The notes: a model not told the origin generated them from the letters alone. A stretch of 58,754 bases of DNA from Anderseniella sp. (GCA_030626025.1 DAOUPT010000016.1:1-58754); one strand, 5' to 3'. Shown: positions 33,997 through 44,061, counted from the stretch's first letter. Numbers and translations are program-made.

Positions 33997-36354
33997 GTGC
34001 CGACATTTTCTCGCGGACTGGAAAAAGGACTACACCGGGCATTGGCAGCCGCCAATGAACGCAATCACGAGTTTGCAACGCTTGAGCATCTGCTTCTGGC
34101 GCTGATAGAGGACGACGATGCGTTGGCGGTTCTCAAGGCTTGTGATGTTGATGTGTCGGTGCTGAAAGTTAACCTGGAAGATTATATCGACAATGATCTG
34201 GTTGACCTGGTTGTTGAAGATGGTGAAGACTCCAAGCCGACGGCAGGGTTCCAGCGGGTGATTCAACGTTCGGTTATTCATGTGCAATCTTCTGGTCGCG
34301 AAGAGGTTACCGGGGCCAATGTGCTGGTGGCGCTGTTTGCTGAACGCGAAAGCCATGCGGTATATTTTCTGCAAGAGCAGGAAATGACCCGCTATGACGC
34401 GGTAAACTACATCTCGCATGGTATTGCCAAGAATCCGGGTATGTCGGATAGCCGGATTGTACGTGGCATCGAAGATGACGACATTGATCTGGATGAGGAA
34501 ATTGGTGGCGAAGAAGGCGAGAGCGCGCTTGAAACCTATTGTATCAACCTTAACGAGAAAGCAATAGCGGGCAAAATTGATCCGCTGATCGGGCGTGACA
34601 AGGAAGTAAAACGAACCATACAAATTTTATGTCGCCGGCAGAAAAACAATCCATTACTGGTTGGTGATCCTGGCGTTGGTAAAACGGCTATTGGCGAGGG
34701 TCTTGCCCGTCTGATTGTTAATGACAAAGTCCCTGAAATCCTGAAAAATGCTGTCATATTTCAACTGGATATGGGCGTGTTATTGGCTGGAACGCGTTAT
34801 CGCGGCGACTTTGAAGAACGCATCAAGCAGGTTATCAAGGAAATTGAAGAACATCCTGATGCAATTATGTTTATTGATGAAATTCACACCATCATTGGAG
34901 CCGGAGCGACGAGCGGCGGTGCCATGGATGCTTCCAATCTGCTGAAACCAGCTTTGGCCAGCGGGGCGCTGCGCTGCATCGGTTCAACGACCTACAAGGA
35001 ATATCGCCAGCATTTTGAAAAAGACCGGGCATTGGTGAGGCGTTTTCAGAAGGTTGATATCTATGAGCCAACGGTTAGCGACACCATCAAGATTTTAAAC
35101 GGCCTGAAACCGTACTACGAGAAATACCACAAGGTGCGGTATACGCAGGAAGCCATCAAAGTGGCGGTCGAGTTGTCGGATCGTTATATCAACGATCGCA
35201 AATTGCCTGATAAGGCTATTGATGTGATTGATGAAACAGGTGCGGCACAGGCATTGGTTTCAGCATCCAAACGGCGGACAATGATTACGCCAAACGAAAT
35301 CGAGCAAACCGTTGCGATGATGGCACGGATACCTCCGAAAACGGTTTCCAAAGACGATACGCAAATCCTGCGTGACCTCTCAACCGAACTCAAACGGGTG
35401 GTCTTTGGTCAGGATGCTGCGATTGAAGCGTTGGCATCGGCGATCAAGCTATCGCGTGCCGGTCTGCGTGAGCCGGACAAACCCATCGGCTGTTATTTGT
35501 TTTCCGGTCCGACCGGGGTTGGTAAAACCGAGGTGGCAAAACAGCTAGCCAGCACTTTGGGTGTTGAACTCAAGCGCTTTGACATGTCGGAATATATGGA
35601 ACGACACTCTGTTTCGCGGCTGATTGGTGCACCGCCCGGCTATGTCGGGTTTGATCAGGGCGGCCTGTTGACGGACGCCATTGATCAACACCCCCATTGT
35701 GTGGTTCTGCTTGATGAAATCGAAAAAGCCCACAGCGATATTTTCAATATTCTGTTGCAGGTTATGGATCATGGCAAGCTAACCGACAATAACGGTAAAT
35801 CGGTTGATTTCCGCAATGTGATTTTGATCATGACCACCAATGCCGGTGCCTCTGATTTGGCCAAAGAAGCCTTTGGCTTTACCCGCTCCAAACGCGAAGG
35901 TGATGATCTGGAAGCTATTCAACGGACCTTTACACCGGAATTCCGCAATCGTCTTGATGCGGTTGTGTCCTTTGGCAATTTGCCCAAAGAGGTGGTGCGG
36001 ATGGTGGTGCAGAAGTTCGTCTTGCAGCTTGAAGCGCAATTGTCCGAGCGCCAGATCAATATTGAACTGGCTGAAAGTGCCGCTGCATGGTTGGCCGAAC
36101 GTGGTTATGACGAGAAAATGGGCGCCCGTCCGTTAGCCCGCGTCATACAGGAGTACGTCAAAAAACCATTGGCCGAAGAAGTGCTGTTTGGCAAACTTAC
36201 CGAGGGCGGCACGGTTCGCGTCTCTGTCAGCAAGGATGCCGAGAAGCTGGAGTTCAACTTCATCTCACCTTCAGAGGAAAAGGCTTTGCCAAAACCTGCG
36301 GAACGCAAAGCACTGCCGAAATCGCGTAAGAAAAAGCCCAAGGAACAAGCTTAA
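33997..36354 (+). CDS. clpA: ATP-dependent Clp protease ATP-binding subunit ClpA
   Basis: A 785-residue AAA+ unfoldase. The N-domain with two Clp repeats (about 1-150) binds ClpS. Next come AAA module 1 with Walker A GDPGVGKTAIGEG near 223 and Walker B FIDEIHTIIG, and AAA module 2 with GPTGVGKTEVAKQL near 503 and VLLDEIEKAH. RLIGAPPGYVGFDQGG and the small C-terminal domain follow. There is no long coiled-coil insertion, so it is ClpA rather than ClpB or ClpC. The GTG start has AAGGAG upstream. A Lys/Pro-rich tail of about 30 residues ends the protein. A GC-rich stem-loop without T tail lies 18 bases after the stop (36372-36390). Confidence 0.97.
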   Translation: MPTFSRGLEKGLHRALAAANERNHEFATLEHLLLALIEDDDALAVLKACDVDVSVLKVNLEDYIDNDLVDLVVEDGEDSKPTAGFQRVIQRSVIHVQSSGREEVTGANVLVALFAERESHAVYFLQEQEMTRYDAVNYISHGIAKNPGMSDSRIVRGIEDDDIDLDEEIGGEEGESALETYCINLNEKAIAGKIDPLIGRDKEVKRTIQILCRRQKNNPLLVGDPGVGKTAIGEGLARLIVNDKVPEILKNAVIFQLDMGVLLAGTRYRGDFEERIKQVIKEIEEHPDAIMFIDEIHTIIGAGATSGGAMDASNLLKPALASGALRCIGSTTYKEYRQHFEKDRALVRRFQKVDIYEPTVSDTIKILNGLKPYYEKYHKVRYTQEAIKVAVELSDRYINDRKLPDKAIDVIDETGAAQALVSASKRRTMITPNEIEQTVAMMARIPPKTVSKDDTQILRDLSTELKRVVFGQDAAIEALASAIKLSRAGLREPDKPIGCYLFSGPTGVGKTEVAKQLASTLGVELKRFDMSEYMERHSVSRLIGAPPGYVGFDQGGLLTDAIDQHPHCVVLLDEIEKAHSDIFNILLQVMDHGKLTDNNGKSVDFRNVILIMTTNAGASDLAKEAFGFTRSKREGDDLEAIQRTFTPEFRNRLDAVVSFGNLPKEVVRMVVQKFVLQLEAQLSERQINIELAESAAAWLAERGYDEKMGARPLARVIQEYVKKPLAEEVLFGKLTEGGTVRVSVSKDAEKLEFNFISPSEEKALPKPAERKALPKSRKKKPKEQA

Positions 36355-36371
36355 AGCAAACTTGTTTTGCC

Positions 36372-36390
36372 GGGAGGGTGTAGCCCTCCC
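36372..36390. other. Stem-loop after clpA
   Basis: GGGAGGG and CCCTCCC pair around TGTAG. No T run follows directly, so it may protect the 3' end or act as a weak terminator. Confidence 0.5.
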
Positions 36391-36514
36391 ACACAATTTG
36401 TCCTCAATTTTACTAAATTTTTAATTATTAACCATTTTCCTCAAGCGTTTGTTTACGCCAGACCTATCTACTGGTCTCACATGTGGGACTGCATTGATGT
36501 GGGAATGGTTAGTT

Positions 36515-37426
36515 ATGAGTAATAAAGCTTGTGTAAATTGGCGGACTGTCGGCGGGTTTTCTCTTGTGATTGCTGGCGGACTTGTGCTGTCGGCTTGTTC
36601 GGGTGGATCAAGTGTTAGTGATCCATTTGCCGGAAAGGGCAGTCCGATTTACAAAAAGTCCGGCCCCATTCCAAAGGGTGGCGGACGGCGGCACCTTGGC
36701 AAACCTTATACAGTTGGCGGCCGCAAGTGGTACCCGAAAAAGGATCCGACATACAACCGCGTCGGCATTGCTTCATGGTATGGCAAACGCTTTCACCGGC
36801 GGCATACTGCCAATGGCGAATGGTATGATATGAACTACTTTTCAGCCGCTCATAAGACGCTGCCAATTCCCAGCTATGCCCGGGTGACCAATGTGACAAC
36901 TGGTAAAAAACTGATTGTACGCATTAATGATCGCGGCCCGTTTGTTGGCAACCGCATTATCGATTTATCGCGAAAATCGGCCAATTATTTAAGAACGAAA
37001 AACAAGGGCACCGCTACAGTGCGGGTTGAGTATATCGGTCCGGCACCTCTAAATGACAAAGGCTCACACCTAGCTGCAATGAACCGGGAACTGGCCAATG
37101 GCACACCGAAACATCAAATGATTGCCAGGGCAAATGGTAAAGGTGGCGGAAACTACACCCGTGTTGCTGCAGCTAGTCACCAGAGTTATTCATCTTCAAA
37201 CGGGTACTTTGTGCAGGTTGGTGCGTATGGTCAGCGAGATAATGCCAACCGCGCCAGATCAAATGCGCAACAATTGGGGAATGTGGTTATTTCACCGGTA
37301 AATGGAAGTTATGGCACCATTTATCGGGTTCGTATTGGGCCCTTGGCATCCCAATCCCAGGCTGTGGAAATGCAACAAAGGGCTGTAAACAATGGTCATT
37401 ATGATGCTAGAGTTATCAGTCAGTAG
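36515..37426 (+). CDS. rlpA: Septal-ring lytic transglycosylase-type lipoprotein RlpA with SPOR domain
   Basis: A 303-residue protein. The N-terminus is a lipoprotein signal ending LSAC near residue 28, so it is probably anchored to the outer membrane. The double-psi beta-barrel domain (about 80-175) has VGIASWYGKRFHRRHTANGE, FSAAHKTLPIPSYARVTNV and the catalytic-type IVRINDRGPFVGNRIIDLS with the conserved aspartate. A Ser-rich linker and a C-terminal SPOR domain (about 228-303, GYFVQVGAYGQRDNANRARS) follow. The ATG at 36515 is chosen because it gives the lipoprotein signal; the longer frame from 36449 does not. It is followed 46 bases later by a second carboxypeptidase gene, a sensible cell-wall pair. 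Confidence 0.93.
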   Translation: MSNKACVNWRTVGGFSLVIAGGLVLSACSGGSSVSDPFAGKGSPIYKKSGPIPKGGGRRHLGKPYTVGGRKWYPKKDPTYNRVGIASWYGKRFHRRHTANGEWYDMNYFSAAHKTLPIPSYARVTNVTTGKKLIVRINDRGPFVGNRIIDLSRKSANYLRTKNKGTATVRVEYIGPAPLNDKGSHLAAMNRELANGTPKHQMIARANGKGGGNYTRVAAASHQSYSSSNGYFVQVGAYGQRDNANRARSNAQQLGNVVISPVNGSYGTIYRVRIGPLASQSQAVEMQQRAVNNGHYDARVISQ

Positions 37427-37472
37427 TCAGGCCAACAAAAACTGTGGTGCCTGAATTTAACGGGACCTCGTG

Positions 37473-38648
37473 ATGCGAAATGACTTTGTACGATTTTTTG
37501 GTACGGTTTTTGCCGCCGGTTTGATGTTGTTGTTAAATATCAACAATGGTTTTAGCCAATCTACCAAAGAGTTCGTTACGGCGGCAAAACAGGGTATTTT
37601 GATCGATTCTCGTTCGGGGCTGGTTTATTTCGAAAAAAATGCTGACCAACTGATGCCACCAGCCAGCATGAGCAAGATCATGACCATGCTACTGGTGTTT
37701 GAAGGCCTGAAAGATGGCAGCCTTCGTCCTGATGATGAATTTACAATTACGCCTGATGCATGGCGCCGGGGTGGCGCTCCTTCGGGAAGTTCGACCATGT
37801 ACGCCAAGGTGAATTCCAGGGTCAAATTGAAAGATCTGATCAAAGGCGTCATCATTCAGTCGGCAAATGATGCAGCGATTGCCATTGCTGAAGGCATCGC
37901 CGGTTCCGAGGAAGCATATGCCGAGCGAATGACCAAGCGGGCTCGTGAATTGGGGTTGCCAAACTCGACATTTAAAAATGCAACCGGGTTACCTGATCCT
38001 GAACACCGGGTTACAGCTCGTGAACTGGCACAACTTACCCGTTATCTGGTTGAAGTGTTTCCCGAGTATTACAAACTATATTCAGAGCCAAGTTTCACCT
38101 GGAACAAGATCAAACAGGGAAACCGCAATCCGTTGCTGGGAAAATATCCCGGAGCTGACGGGGTGAAAACTGGGCACACCAAGAATGCCGGCTATGGTCT
38201 GGTCGGATCTGCGGTTCGTGATGGCCGGCGGTTAATTCTTGTTCTGAATGGCATGAAGTCAAAAAGCGAACGCGCGCGCGAGAGTACCAAGTTGATGGAT
38301 TGGGGTTTCCGAAGATTCCAGCGTATCGGTCTTTTTCGTCAGGGTGACAAGATTGCCAACGCCAGAGTGTGGGGTGGTACGAAATCTTTTGCCTCACTGG
38401 TGGCGAAAGACGATATTTCTGTGCGGCTTTCGAGTGATGAACGTAAACGAGCAGAGATGAGTGTTCGGTTTCTGGGACCATTGAAGGCACCGGTCAGAGA
38501 TGGCCAGGAGGTCGGCAAGGTGGTGTTTAGGCTGGATGGCAAAACCATCGCCAGCGCGCCCTTGATTGCCGCAGAAAATATCGATGCCGATGAAAGCATG
38601 TGGAGTAGGGCAATTGATACCTTGATGTTCAAGGTGTTCGGCGGCTAG
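37473..38648 (+). CDS. D-alanyl-D-alanine carboxypeptidase (PBP5/6 type)
   Basis: A 391-residue enzyme. It has a signal peptide (about 1-29), the active serine in ASMSKIM, the SAN motif in IIQSANDAAIAIAEG and KTG in GADGVKTGHTKNAGYGLVGS. A C-terminal PBP5-type domain (about 280-375) and a short amphipathic tail, LMFKVFGG, end it. Unlike the carboxypeptidase at 31221-32717 there is no SPOR domain. An adjacent GTG one codon upstream is an alternative start. It lies upstream of tmk in the common alphaproteobacterial dac-tmk-holB order. Its TAG stop is formed by the first three bases of the palindromic element that follows, so the original C-terminus may have been changed by insertion. Confidence 0.94.
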   Translation: MRNDFVRFFGTVFAAGLMLLLNINNGFSQSTKEFVTAAKQGILIDSRSGLVYFEKNADQLMPPASMSKIMTMLLVFEGLKDGSLRPDDEFTITPDAWRRGGAPSGSSTMYAKVNSRVKLKDLIKGVIIQSANDAAIAIAEGIAGSEEAYAERMTKRARELGLPNSTFKNATGLPDPEHRVTARELAQLTRYLVEVFPEYYKLYSEPSFTWNKIKQGNRNPLLGKYPGADGVKTGHTKNAGYGLVGSAVRDGRRLILVLNGMKSKSERARESTKLMDWGFRRFQRIGLFRQGDKIANARVWGGTKSFASLVAKDDISVRLSSDERKRAEMSVRFLGPLKAPVRDGQEVGKVVFRLDGKTIASAPLIAAENIDADESMWSRAIDTLMFKVFGG

Positions 38649-38914
38649 GGCCTGTTATCATTTAAGGTTACGGTGCTGGTTTGTCCCGATTGGTTCAGTA
38701 TTGTATTGTGAGGAGGAAGGACATACGTGTATATTCAACGACGAACAGTGGAATACTGAACCAATCGGGACAAATCCCTTCGGGACGAAGCGCATTTGCT
38801 CGCTGGACTGCACTTTTCGCGCCTTAAAGTACAAGTACTACTGCGTTGCGAAAAGCTTGCCAGCAAACAAATGCGTTTCGCCAGCGCCATAACCTTAAAT
38901 GATAACAGGCCCTA
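38646..38914. repeat. 269-bp nested palindromic element (MITE-like) between dac and tmk
   Basis: The ends are long inverted repeats. 38646-38679 (TAGGGCCTGTTATCATTTAA onward) pairs with 38881-38914, with two mismatches. Inside, 38680-38702 (TTTGTCCCGATTGGTTCAGT onward) pairs perfectly with 38752-38774 over 23 bases. A third imperfect pair, GCATTTGCTCGCTGG at about 38791 with CCAGCAAACAAATGC at about 38860, completes a branched structure. A fourth, CTTTTCGC with GCGAAAAG, lies within it. TA occurs at both termini. The ORF inside has no family features, so the element is non-autonomous. It supplies the TAG stop of the dac gene and ends 11 bases before the tmk ATG. Confidence 0.85.
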
Positions 38915-38924
38915 AAATCCAACA

Positions 38925-39557
38925 ATGTCTAATGGAATTTTTATAACGCTGGAAGGCGGTGAAGGGGCTGGTAAATCCACTCAAGCCGGTCGCATGGCCG
39001 AACGTCTGGAGTCGTTGGGATATGCGGTTACCAGAACCCGTGAGCCGGGCGGCTCGCCAAATGCCGAAGAGATTCGTAACCTGCTGGTCAATGGTGCGCC
39101 GGATCGCTGGACTTCAACCGCCGAAACCCTGCTAAATTATGCGGCTCGTGACAGTCATTTAAACGAAACAATCCGACCGGCACTCGAACGCGGCGAGATC
39201 GTGATTTGCGACCGGTTTATGGACTCAACCAGAGCCTATCAGGGGACAGCAGGCGGCACTGACCCAGATCTGATTAAAACCCTTGAAGAGGCCGTTATCA
39301 GAAAAACCATGCCGGATCTGACACTGGTTTTTGACCTTGATCCGACTCTAGGGCTGGGGCGAACCACAAAGCGAGCGCAGGCTGGTGAGGACCGGTTTGA
39401 AAACAAGCCGCTTGAGTTTCATGAAAAATTGCGGGAGGCGTTTCTTGATCTGGTGAAAACTGAACCAGAGCGCTGTGTCCTGATCAATGCCGAGCAGGAT
39501 ATCGACAAGGTTTTTGACGACATATGGTCGGTTGTTGAGCCAAGGCTGACGAAATGA
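38925..39557 (+). CDS. tmk: Thymidylate kinase
   Basis: A 210-residue kinase that turns dTMP into dTDP. The P-loop LEGGEGAGKSTQAGRMAE, the DR-motif ICDRFMDSTRAYQGTAGG and the LID region TKRAQAGEDRFENKPLEFH are present, along with TREPGGSPNAEEIR. The start MSNGIFITLEGG matches the family, but there is no ribosome site before the ATG: those bases are the outer end of the palindromic element. It overlaps holB by four bases (ATGA), so it heads a translationally coupled run with holB and metG. Confidence 0.97.
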   Translation: MSNGIFITLEGGEGAGKSTQAGRMAERLESLGYAVTRTREPGGSPNAEEIRNLLVNGAPDRWTSTAETLLNYAARDSHLNETIRPALERGEIVICDRFMDSTRAYQGTAGGTDPDLIKTLEEAVIRKTMPDLTLVFDLDPTLGLGRTTKRAQAGEDRFENKPLEFHEKLREAFLDLVKTEPERCVLINAEQDIDKVFDDIWSVVEPRLTK

Positions 39558-40609
39558 GCGATGAAGAAGAACTGGATCCTCGCGAAAACCCGGCGCATCC
39601 GCGTTACCAATTCGATCTAACCGGCCATCGGCAGGCTGAACAAAAACTGCTGGAAGCTTACCAGTCCGGTCGGTTTCATCATGCCTGGATGCTGTGTGGA
39701 CCCCAAGGTATTGGCAAAGCGACTCTGGCATATCGTCTGGCGCGGTTTATTCTGAACCATCCAGATTACAAATCCGATAACGTGGCGAAAGCTACTGATC
39801 TTGCTGTTGCAGAGGACAACGCTGTGGCCCACCGGATTGCGGCACGAGCCCACAGTGATTTGTTTGTTTTACAACGGGAACTGAATCCAAAAACCAAAAA
39901 GTTGCGTCCAGCAACAAGCGTTGATGATGCCCGCAAGCTGGGTCATTTTTATACCATGACGGCGGGTGAGGGTGGTTGGCGCGTATGTATTATTGATGCG
40001 GCTGATGATCTCAACGCCGCTGCTGCCAATGCGATCTTGAAGATACTTGAAGAGCCACCCGAGAAATGTCTTTTCATCATTGTCTCTCACGCGCCAGGTC
40101 GATTGTTGCCAACCATCCGCTCGCGGTGTCTGCGGCTAGACATGACTCCACTTAGCGACGAAGAAGTTGGAGCGGTTGTCGGTCATGGTTTGCTTGATCC
40201 GCAACTGAGCGAGCAAGAGATAGCAGCGCTGATACAACTTGGTGGTGGAAGCCCCGGTAAAGTCTTGCAATTGGTCACCTCGCAAGGTGCCCGGCAGTTT
40301 ATCCGTTTTCAGCAAATGGTTTCGGCACCACAGGGGTTTTCCATGTCGGCGCAAATTGCCATTGCCGAGGAATTTCAAAAACGTGGCGCGGAAATTGAAT
40401 TTAATATTTTTGCCGATCTGCTTTCCACATGGATCGGACGCAATGCCAGTGTCGCGGCTGAACAATCCATGTCAGCTCGGGCCAATGCTTTGGCAATCTG
40501 TCATAGCGAATTTTCTGATTCCATTCGCGCGACAAATGCCCTAAACCTCGACCGGCGCCAGACACTGATGATGGTGTTTGATAACATCGAGAAAATTTTG
40601 AGACAATGA
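39554..40609 (+). CDS. holB: DNA polymerase III subunit delta'
   Basis: A 351-residue clamp-loader subunit. The AAA+ fold is recognisable from [20 protein letters not shown], then [30 protein letters not shown] and the SRC-motif [18 protein letters not shown]. The last 130 residues are the helical collar domain. It has four-base overlaps with both tmk and metG. Alphaproteobacterial delta' proteins often have the long N-terminal extension seen here ([20 protein letters not shown]). Confidence 0.93.
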   Translation: MSDEEELDPRENPAHPRYQFDLTGHRQAEQKLLEAYQSGRFHHAWMLCGPQGIGKATLAYRLARFILNHPDYKSDNVAKATDLAVAEDNAVAHRIAARAHSDLFVLQRELNPKTKKLRPATSVDDARKLGHFYTMTAGEGGWRVCIIDAADDLNAAAANAILKILEEPPEKCLFIIVSHAPGRLLPTIRSRCLRLDMTPLSDEEVGAVVGHGLLDPQLSEQEIAALIQLGGGSPGKVLQLVTSQGARQFIRFQQMVSAPQGFSMSAQIAIAEEFQKRGAEIEFNIFADLLSTWIGRNASVAAEQSMSARANALAICHSEFSDSIRATNALNLDRRQTLMMVFDNIEKILRQ

Positions 40610-42141
40610 CTGATAAAACATTCTACATCACCACCGCCATTTCCTACCCCAATGGCGTGCCGCACATCGGCCATGCCTATGAGGCACTGGCAACAGACGC
40701 GCTGGCGCGTTTTAAGCGCCTGGATGGCTATGATGTGATGTTTCTGACCGGCACTGATGAGCACGGGCAGAAAATTCTACAAACGGCTGAGGCGCAGGGA
40801 ATTGCACCGGCTGAACTGGCCGAGCAGATGACACAACAATTTGTTGAGATGGTCGCGGCTCTTAATTGCAGCAACGATGATTTCATCCGTACGACCGAAC
40901 AGCGCCATCAGAAAACTGTTCAGGCGTTGTGGAAGCGCATGGAAGACAATGGCGATATTTATCTCGATAAATATGCCGGGTGGTATTCGGTGCGAGATGA
41001 GGCGTTTTACACCGAAGATGAAACCGAGTTGCGCGATGGCGATCGTTTCAGCATAAAAACCCAGACACCACTTGAATGGGTGGAAGAGGAAAGCTATTTT
41101 TTCAGGCTGTCGGCCTATCAGGATAAACTGCTGGCTCACTACGAAAAATTTCCGGAGTTTATCGGACCAGCTGAGCGTCGTAATGAGGTGGTGAGCTTTG
41201 TTAAAGGCGGATTGAATGATCTGTCGATTTCGCGCACCACTTTTGACTGGGGTGTGCCGGTTGTTGGTAACAAGGATCATGTCACTTATGTCTGGTTGGA
41301 TGCGCTGACCAATTACATTTCTGCGACCGGTTATGTGATCGAAAAAGGAGAGCGGGCGAAATACTGGCCGGCGGATTTGCATATTATCGGCAAAGATATT
41401 ATCCGCTTTCACGCGGTCTATTGGCCGGCCTTTTTAATGTCTGCCCAATTGCCATTGCCCAAACGGGTTTTTGCGCATGGTTTTCTGTTCAACAAGGGCG
41501 AGAAGATGTCCAAGTCGGTTGGCAATGTTGTCGACCCGTTTTCGCTGATTGAAGAGTTTGGCGTTGATCAGGTACGGTTTTTCTTCCTGCGCGAGGTGCC
41601 GTTCGGCAAGGATGGCAATTACAGTATTGAAGCGATTATCAACCGGGTTAATGCCGACCTTGCCAATGATATTGGCAATCTGGCTCAGCGGTCTTTATCG
41701 ATGATAGCCAAGAATTGCGGGGGCACGGTGCCTGATTGTGGCGAATTGACCGATGAAGACAAGGAAATACTGGGTGCTGCCAAAGCTTTGCTGGCGACAG
41801 TGCGCGAGCACCATGACCGGCAGGCCATTCATCGGGCGCTGGAAGCGATCTGGCGGGTAATTGGTGATGCCAACAAATACTTTGCCGGGCAGGAACCATG
41901 GGCGCTCAAGAAAACCGACCCTGAACGAATGGGGACAGTGCTTTATGTAACGGCTGAATTGATCAGGCAGTTCGCTATTTTAACCCAGCCTTATATTCCA
42001 GCTGGTGCCGGGCAGATGCTCGATTTGTTGGCGGTGCCTGCAGATAAGCGACAGTTTTCTGATTTGACCGAGCCTTTAGTTAGCGGTGGCGAGCTACCCA
42101 AGCCAAGCGGTGTTTTTCCCCGTTACGTTGAAAAAGAATAG
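40606..42141 (+). CDS. metG: Methionyl-tRNA synthetase
   Basis: A 511-residue class I synthetase. The HIGH motif is in [20 protein letters not shown] near residue 20. The KMSKS motif is in [20 protein letters not shown] near 299. The catalytic core is followed by an anticodon-binding helical domain (about 385-500). There is no zinc knuckle insertion and no C-terminal tRNA-binding domain, so it is the short form usual in alphaproteobacteria. Its ATG overlaps holB by four bases, and tatD begins nine bases after its stop. Confidence 0.97.
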   Translation: MTDKTFYITTAISYPNGVPHIGHAYEALATDALARFKRLDGYDVMFLTGTDEHGQKILQTAEAQGIAPAELAEQMTQQFVEMVAALNCSNDDFIRTTEQRHQKTVQALWKRMEDNGDIYLDKYAGWYSVRDEAFYTEDETELRDGDRFSIKTQTPLEWVEEESYFFRLSAYQDKLLAHYEKFPEFIGPAERRNEVVSFVKGGLNDLSISRTTFDWGVPVVGNKDHVTYVWLDALTNYISATGYVIEKGERAKYWPADLHIIGKDIIRFHAVYWPAFLMSAQLPLPKRVFAHGFLFNKGEKMSKSVGNVVDPFSLIEEFGVDQVRFFFLREVPFGKDGNYSIEAIINRVNADLANDIGNLAQRSLSMIAKNCGGTVPDCGELTDEDKEILGAAKALLATVREHHDRQAIHRALEAIWRVIGDANKYFAGQEPWALKKTDPERMGTVLYVTAELIRQFAILTQPYIPAGAGQMLDLLAVPADKRQFSDLTEPLVSGGELPKPSGVFPRYVEKE

Positions 42142-42150
42142 AGCGTCGCT

Positions 42151-42975
42151 ATGCCTTTTCCGCCAGTACCTTTCCCGGTAGTTGACAGCCATTGTCACCT
42201 TGATTTTGATGTATTGCAGGAAGATATTTCCGGCGTGATATCGCGCGCCAAAAATGCCGGTGTGCATTTGATGGTGACGATTTGTACCGAGGTGAAAAAG
42301 TTCCCGACCATTGTTAAAATCGCTGAAGAAAATGATAGCGTTTATTGTTCGGTCGGAACTCACCCCAACCACGCGGGTATGGAACCCATAGTTCCGGCTG
42401 AAAGGCTGATCGAGTTGGCCCAGCACCCAAAGGTGGTTGCCATTGGTGAGGCAGGTTTGGATTTTCACTATGACCGGGCGCCGCGCGATGTGCAGGAAGA
42501 AGTTTTTCGCCAACACATAGAAGCGGCACGACAAACAGAACTGCCACTGGTCATTCATTCGCGCGATGCCGAAGATGAAACCTTGCGGATTATGGAAGAT
42601 GAAATGGGGAAGGGGGCATTCAAACCCCTATTGCACTGCTTCTCCTCCAAGGCCTATCTGGCTAAAAAAGGTTTGGAGCTTGGGGCCTATGTTTCGTTCT
42701 CGGGGATTCTAACGTTCAATTCAGCGGTAGAGATACGACAAGCTGCTGAAATGGTGCCACTTGACCGTTTGCTGGTTGAAACTGATGCGCCGTTTCTGGC
42801 ACCGGTACCGCATCGTGGCAAGCCCAATCAACCGGCCTTTACTGCTCATACGCTGGCCTGTCTGGCCGAGGTTAAAGGGGTTGCTGTCGAGGAAATGGCG
42901 CGGATAACGTCCGATAATTTCTTTCGGTTGTTTAGCAAAACACCACGTCCTGAAATCTTCGGAGTTGCCGCGTGA
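42151..42975 (+). CDS. tatD: TatD-family metal-dependent deoxyribonuclease
   Basis: A 274-residue TIM-barrel hydrolase. Metal ligands are seen in VDSHCHLDFDVLQ (HxHxD), GEAGLDFHYD, LPLVIHSRDAEDE, LLHCFSSKAYLAK and LLVETDAPFLAPVPHRGK. This family acts as a 3'-5' exonuclease in DNA repair and may have D-aminoacyl activity in some members. It is followed immediately by the MBL-fold gene, whose GTG overlaps its TGA stop, as is common in Rhizobiales. Confidence 0.94.
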   Translation: MPFPPVPFPVVDSHCHLDFDVLQEDISGVISRAKNAGVHLMVTICTEVKKFPTIVKIAEENDSVYCSVGTHPNHAGMEPIVPAERLIELAQHPKVVAIGEAGLDFHYDRAPRDVQEEVFRQHIEAARQTELPLVIHSRDAEDETLRIMEDEMGKGAFKPLLHCFSSKAYLAKKGLELGAYVSFSGILTFNSAVEIRQAAEMVPLDRLLVETDAPFLAPVPHRGKPNQPAFTAHTLACLAEVKGVAVEEMARITSDNFFRLFSKTPRPEIFGVAA

Positions 42976-43769
42976 CGGTGTCGATTACTATTTTGGGCTG
43001 CGGCTCTTCGGGCGGCGTACCACGGATTGGCAATGATTGGGGTTCATGTGACCCTGAAAACCCGAAAAACTTACGGCAGCGGTGCTCGATTTTGGTCAAG
43101 CGGACCAATGCCGATGGTGATGAAACCAATGTAATCATTGATACCTCGCCGGACCTGCGCAATCAGTTGAATGCCTGCAACATCGCCCGGGTCGATGGCG
43201 TATTGTACACCCATCCTCATGCGGACCATATTCACGGCATTGATGATTTGCGAGCGGTTGCACTAAGCATGCGCGAACGGGTGAATATTTGGGCAGATGT
43301 CCCGACTTCCAGCATGCTTTTGAATCGGTTTAGTTATTGTTTTGAAACGCCCAAGGGTTCTGAATATCCACCAATTCTCGATTTTAATCCGTTGGAAGCT
43401 GGAACTGTGGTGGCAGTGGATGGACCAGGCGGTGTTGTCGAGTTTTTGCCATTTCTGGTGCACCATGGCCGGATAAATGCGCTAGGGTTTCGGGTCGGTG
43501 ACGTGGCATATACGCCCGACCTGAATGGCATTCCAGATGAAAGCCTGGCTGCCTTGCAGGACCTTGATTGCTGGATTGTGGATGCACTGCGGCGAACACC
43601 GCATCCGTCACATTTTTCCTTTTCTGAAACCCTTGAATGGTTGCAACGGATCAAACCACGTAAAGCGCTGATTACCAATATGCACGTGGACATGGACTAC
43701 GAATTTGTTGACAAAAATACGCCCGAGAATGTTGCGCCGTGCCATGATGGCCTGTCATTTACCATTTAA
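42972..43769 (+). CDS. MBL-fold hydrolase, PhnP-like phosphodiesterase
   Basis: A 265-residue metallo-beta-lactamase-fold protein. The opening VSITILGCGSSGGVPRIGND and RQRCSILV are characteristic of the PhnP-like group. The metal motif is THPHADHIHGIDDLRAV (HxHxDH), and further ligands are in VHHGRINALGFRVG and LRRTPHPSHFSFSETLEWL. PhnP cleaves cyclic phosphodiesters in phosphonate use, but here there are no phn genes; the reaction is uncertain. Its GTG start overlaps the tatD stop (GTGA), and it ends the tmk-to-MBL run. Confidence 0.87.
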   Translation: MTVSITILGCGSSGGVPRIGNDWGSCDPENPKNLRQRCSILVKRTNADGDETNVIIDTSPDLRNQLNACNIARVDGVLYTHPHADHIHGIDDLRAVALSMRERVNIWADVPTSSMLLNRFSYCFETPKGSEYPPILDFNPLEAGTVVAVDGPGGVVEFLPFLVHHGRINALGFRVGDVAYTPDLNGIPDESLAALQDLDCWIVDALRRTPHPSHFSFSETLEWLQRIKPRKALITNMHVDMDYEFVDKNTPENVAPCHDGLSFTI

Positions 43770-43860
43770 CCACATATCCGAGATTACCTTTCCATAGCCG
43801 CAATTTGGTTCTAACCTTAAAATTGTAAATATTTTTTAATTTAACCGGGAAGGTAAAACC

Positions 43861-44061
43861 ATGTCCGTAGCTAAAGTTATAGAATTATCAGGCACCTCGA
43901 AAAAAAGCAGTGACGATGCTGTTGCAAAGATCGCCAAGCGCGCTAACAGAACCATAGACAACGTCCAAGGCATTTGGGTTAAAGACGTTCAGGCGGTAGT
44001 GAAAAACGGCAAGATTAAATGCTGGAGAGTAAACTGCAAAGTAACATTCGTATTGGGATAA
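43861..44061 (+). CDS. Dodecin
   Basis: A 66-residue protein of the dodecin family, small flavin-binding dodecamers that store or buffer riboflavin-type compounds. The typical sequence KVIELSGTSKKSSDDAVAKI, the flavin-contact tryptophan in GIWVKDVQ, and the final strand KCWRVNCKVTFVLG are all present. The ribosome site GGGAAGG is nine bases before the ATG. It is a single gene with its own terminator. Confidence 0.92.
   Translation: MSVAKVIELSGTSKKSSDDAVAKIAKRANRTIDNVQGIWVKDVQAVVKNGKIKCWRVNCKVTFVLG

Noticed and set aside
34030-34623. 197-codon minus-strand ORF in the clpA N-domain region
   Set aside because: Antisense shadow of clpA, whose domains are unmistakable.
38701-38892. 63-codon ORF inside the tmk-side palindromic element
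   Set aside because: It is composed of inverted-repeat arms and has no ribosome site or recognisable domain; the element looks non-coding.
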